Shown in pieces: positions 61,747 to 64,000 of a DNA stretch of 64,000 bases. Both the position numbers and the translations under genes were made by a program. The stretch is from NCBI GenBank assembly GCA_041402125.1, contig JAWKSY010000003.1:1-64000 (forward strand), in the 5' to 3' direction. How positions within the stretch are numbered: the stretch's first letter is position 1; every line of letters starts with the position of its first letter. Below the pieces are notes generated by a model. The model was not told the origin of the DNA, did no database searches, and worked only from the letters and a program-made list of their open reading frames with translations. Source of the DNA: JAWKSY01 sp041402125. GTDB taxonomy: Bacteria; Planctomycetota; GCA-002687715; DRQF01.

Positions 61747-62514
61747 TCAGGCCGTCGCGCCGCCGTTCTCCGGGAGATCCCGCGCGCGGTCGCCGCGCGG
61801 GAGGAACATCCCGACGCGCGCCTGGTAATCGCGGTACTCGGCGCCGAACTCGTGGACGAGGTCGGGCTCCTCGAAGACGATCACTTCGAAGATCACCCAG
61901 GCCGTCGTGACGGCGGCGAAGACGAGATGGGCGAGCGTCATCGTCGGCGCGGCCCAGAAGGCTACGAAGAATCCGAGGTACATCGGGTGGCGCGAGAAGC
62001 GGTAGAGCGAGGGCGTCACGAAGCCCTTCGGCGCCGGCGCGCGGTCGCGGAACTCACGCCAGGCCTGGGCCAGACCGAAGAGCTCGAAATGATCGATGAG
62101 GAAGGACGTGACCAGCACGATCCCGAAGCCGGCGAGCGAAAGCCCGGTGAGGACGTTCCGGAGCGTCGGCGCACTCGCGTCCCAGATCACCGCGGAATGG
62201 CCGTGCCAGCCCGAGATGAGGAGGTTGAGCGCGATGCAGGTCGCGAGCACGAAGGTGCTGCGCTCGGCGGCCGGCGGGATGATGCGCGTCCAGCGACGCT
62301 TGAAGCCGCGACGCGCCATCACCATGTGCTGGACCGCGAAGAGGGAGAGGAGGCCGAGGTTGATCGCCCAGTCGAGCGGCCCGCGGGCCGGCGGCGCCGC
62401 ATCGAGGGTGGTTCCGGGACCGATGCCGCTGATGAAGGCGACCGCGCGCAGGAAGGTCGCGAGGAAGCCGACGTAGACGAGGACGCCGTAGGTCAGGATG
62501 GCGAAGCGCTTCAT
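61747..62514 (-). CDS. mddA: Methanethiol S-methyltransferase-like membrane protein
   Basis: Length is 255 residues, starting at ATG 62514 (MKRFAILTYGVLVYVG). MddA proteins methylate methanethiol to dimethyl sulfide with SAM. Family text: SLFAVQHMVMARRGFKRRWTRIIPPAAERST, YRFSRHPMYLGFFVAFWAAP and FEEPDLVHEFGAEYRDYQARV, with His-Pro in SRHPMYLGF. It has five or so spans. The wider NnrU-like/isoprenylcysteine methyltransferase family shares the His-Pro motif, but the QHMVMAR-x-x-FKRRWTR text points to MddA. It is isolated in its strand context and its promoter faces the pseudopilin genes. Confidence 0.85.
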   Translation of the reverse strand: MKRFAILTYGVLVYVGFLATFLRAVAFISGIGPGTTLDAAPPARGPLDWAINLGLLSLFAVQHMVMARRGFKRRWTRIIPPAAERSTFVLATCIALNLLISGWHGHSAVIWDASAPTLRNVLTGLSLAGFGIVLVTSFLIDHFELFGLAQAWREFRDRAPAPKGFVTPSLYRFSRHPMYLGFFVAFWAAPTMTLAHLVFAAVTTAWVIFEVIVFEEPDLVHEFGAEYRDYQARVGMFLPRGDRARDLPENGGATA

Positions 62515-62851
62515 GGGATGATTCTCCGTCCCCTCCGTGGGGCTCATCCTCCCTGGCGCGAACGGGGCCGATCGACTGCCAGATCCGGGGCCGGTTTCTC
62601 CGGAAAATCCTCCCGGCCGGGCGGCGAGGGGAGGGGCGACGGAGCGAGTTGGGTGAAATCCCGGCGATCAAAATCTCTCCCAAGTCTCATCATGGCCGTC
62701 TCTTGCGACGCTCCTCGAGAAGCGGGACCGAAAAAGTCCTGATCCTCGGACCCGTTTCCGCGTTCGAGCGCCCCCGTGGATGAGAGTGTCTCTCATTCAC
62801 CTTCACACGTCGCGTCTCCCATGCCCCCCGCAAGGACGAGAACTCCCTCCC
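62515..62851. promoter_or_regulatory. Divergent promoter region between mddA and pseudopilin genes
   Basis: There is no gene in these 337 bases. Both flanking genes point away, so promoters for both must lie here. The part around 62640-62760 is less G+C-rich (gatcaaaatctctcccaagtc), as expected for promoters. I could not fix a -35/-10 pair. Confidence 0.45.
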
Positions 62852-63613
62852 ATGAAGAAGAACCTCCGCTCCCAACAGGGTTTCACGCTGATCGAGCTGA
62901 TCGTCGTGATGGCGATCCTGACCATTCTCTCCGGCCTGATCATCCCCAAGCTCGACGTCTTCAAGCTGAAGGCGAACAAGGCCCAGTCGGCCGCGAACAT
63001 GTCGGGCGTCGACCGCTTCGTCGCCTCCTACAAGGTGCAGCGCGACCTCTTCCCCGACGGTAACGACTCGCTGCTCGAGGACGGAACCAACACCTTCTAC
63101 GCCCAGCTCGATCCGCAGCTCACCGGCTCGACGACGGGTTCGCCGACGAAGCTGACGACGACGACCATCGCGAACGACTCCGAGCTGCGCTCGCTGCAGC
63201 GCGTCGGACTGACGACCGTCAACGACCACGACCCGGCGGCCGGCTTCCCCGGCGACAGCGCCGCCGGCACCACGCCGCGTACGCTCGCCGTGAACGACAC
63301 CATCGCGACGATCAACGCCGCCGACTCCGACGGTCAGGCGATCCTCCGTCACCTCTACCCGCAGACGGACGGCGTCGTCCCGGCCAACGAGAAGGTCGTC
63401 GTCTTCGGCCTCGGGCCGCGCAACGCCATGATCCCCGACACGCTGCACGTCGCGCCCTTCTACGCCAACACGGCGCAGACGAGCTACTACAACCGCTTCC
63501 TGCTCTGCTACGCCCTCGACACCGGCGGCGGTCGCGCGCGCTTCCTGGCCGCGCTCGGCTCCGACGCCGACACGATCTCCGAGGAGATCAACGAGTTCTA
63601 CGAGATCAACTGA
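62852..63613 (+). CDS. Type II secretion-type pseudopilin (GspG-like)
   Basis: Length is 253 residues from ATG 62852 (MKKNLRSQQGFTLIEL). The prepilin peptidase site is Gly-Phe in QQG-FTLIELIVVMAILTILSG, and the following hydrophobic helix is typical. The mature part is larger than a standard GspG and has many Thr/Asn/Asp residues (STTGSPTKLTTTTIANDSEL). No disulfide pair stands out. The next gene, 5 bases on, is another pseudopilin, so a pilus-like or type II secretion cluster begins here. Confidence 0.85.
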   Translation: MKKNLRSQQGFTLIELIVVMAILTILSGLIIPKLDVFKLKANKAQSAANMSGVDRFVASYKVQRDLFPDGNDSLLEDGTNTFYAQLDPQLTGSTTGSPTKLTTTTIANDSELRSLQRVGLTTVNDHDPAAGFPGDSAAGTTPRTLAVNDTIATINAADSDGQAILRHLYPQTDGVVPANEKVVVFGLGPRNAMIPDTLHVAPFYANTAQTSYYNRFLLCYALDTGGGRARFLAALGSDADTISEEINEFYEIN

Positions 63614-63617
63614 GGCC

Positions 63618-64000
63618 ATGATCGGCCGCAGGTCGGACGATCGAAACCTCGAGACGACGCCGGCCCGGACCTCCGCGATGGAGGTGCCGGGTCGGCGCCG
63701 TGGCCGCGGCATGACCCTCGTCGAACTCGTGGTCGTGGTCGCGATCCTCGCGATCGTCGCCGGCATCGCGCTCTTCTCCGGCCGGGATGCCCTCGACGGA
63801 GGAGGGCGCAAGACGACCCTCGCCTCGATGGCCGCCCTGCGCGACGCGATCGTGGGCACGCCCGAGGCGCCCGGCTTTCGCGACGATCTCGGCGCCCTGC
63901 CGAAGTCGATCACGGATCTCTTCCTGCGACCGGACACGCTCGTGACCGGCGGGGCGGTGACCGACTGGGACCGGTTCTCGCGCCGCGGCTGGCGGGGCCC
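63618..64000 (+). CDS. Pseudopilin, partial at the window end
   Basis: The gene starts at ATG 63618, 5 bases after the previous stop. The leader is long and basic (MIGRRSDDRNLETTPARTSA), and the cleavage and methylation signature GMTLVELVVVVAILAIVAGI follows. It is truncated by the window end after about 127 residues, with no stop seen. It is probably a minor pseudopilin such as GspH or GspI-like. Confidence 0.8.
   Translation, partial: MIGRRSDDRNLETTPARTSAMEVPGRRRGRGMTLVELVVVVAILAIVAGIALFSGRDALDGGGRKTTLASMAALRDAIVGTPEAPGFRDDLGALPKSITDLFLRPDTLVTGGAVTDWDRFSRRGWRG

Overview
The window is a GC-rich bacterial chromosome segment (for example, 45 of 60 bases in 17641-17700 are G or C). It looks like a free-living, Gram-negative-type bacterium, most probably a planctomycete. 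The reasons are the ECF sigma factor coupled to a Ser/Thr kinase with TPRs, FG-GAP and beta-helix secreted proteins, an exosortase, a sulfatase-modifying-factor-type domain and many small lipoproteins. The phylum is an inference from gene content. Several conserved genes are split by 1-2 base indels (dcd-like, ygfZ, cysteine desulfurase, amidase, beta-helix protein, DUF4132 tail, TPR kinase). This pattern suggests residual long-read assembly errors more than real pseudogenes.

Layout. 1-5.1 kb: end of the B12-dependent ribonucleotide reductase, a dCTP-deaminase-like gene, ygfZ, a cysteine desulfurase with an A-type Fe-S carrier, and a VOC protein. 5.1-5.4 kb: a 39-bp perfect inverted repeat and tRNA-Gly(GCC). 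5.5-18.6 kb: housekeeping genes (amidase, LysM protein, secDF, rplS, trmD, ribE-trpS, lipoproteins, dtd, ruvC, ispD-ispF, slyD). 18.7-23.2 kb: tRNA-Gly(CCC) followed by a visibly lower-GC insertion (32 of 60 bases G or C in 20041-20100). It carries a PD-(D/E)xK nuclease-like gene facing a two-gene operon, a soluble Ser/Thr kinase plus an unrecognised probable TIM-barrel protein. A near copy of the tRNA T-arm lies at its far side.

23-42 kb is an accessory patchwork: CPCC, DUF1801 and DUF1877 proteins, an acyl-carrier/FGE-like fusion, a tandem pair of nucleotidyltransferases, an AlgI/AlgJ-type O-acetylation pair, and a DUF4132 giant with duplicated DUF695-RraB genes and a decayed second copy of the DUF4132 3' end. 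42-53 kb encodes surface and secreted proteins. It includes a three-gene exosortase module (VIT-domain target with a PEP-CTERM-like tail, exosortase, EpsI-like protein) in which each gene overlaps the next. 53-61.7 kb holds two paralogous secreted repeat proteins, a HEAT-like protein and the ECF sigma/kinase pair. 61.7-64 kb holds an MddA-type methanethiol methyltransferase and two type II secretion pseudopilins, the second cut by the window end.

The best candidates for a little-described system are the self-contained exosortase module at 45.9-49.7 kb and the kinase/TIM-barrel/nuclease cassette beside tRNA-Gly at 19.5-22.4 kb.
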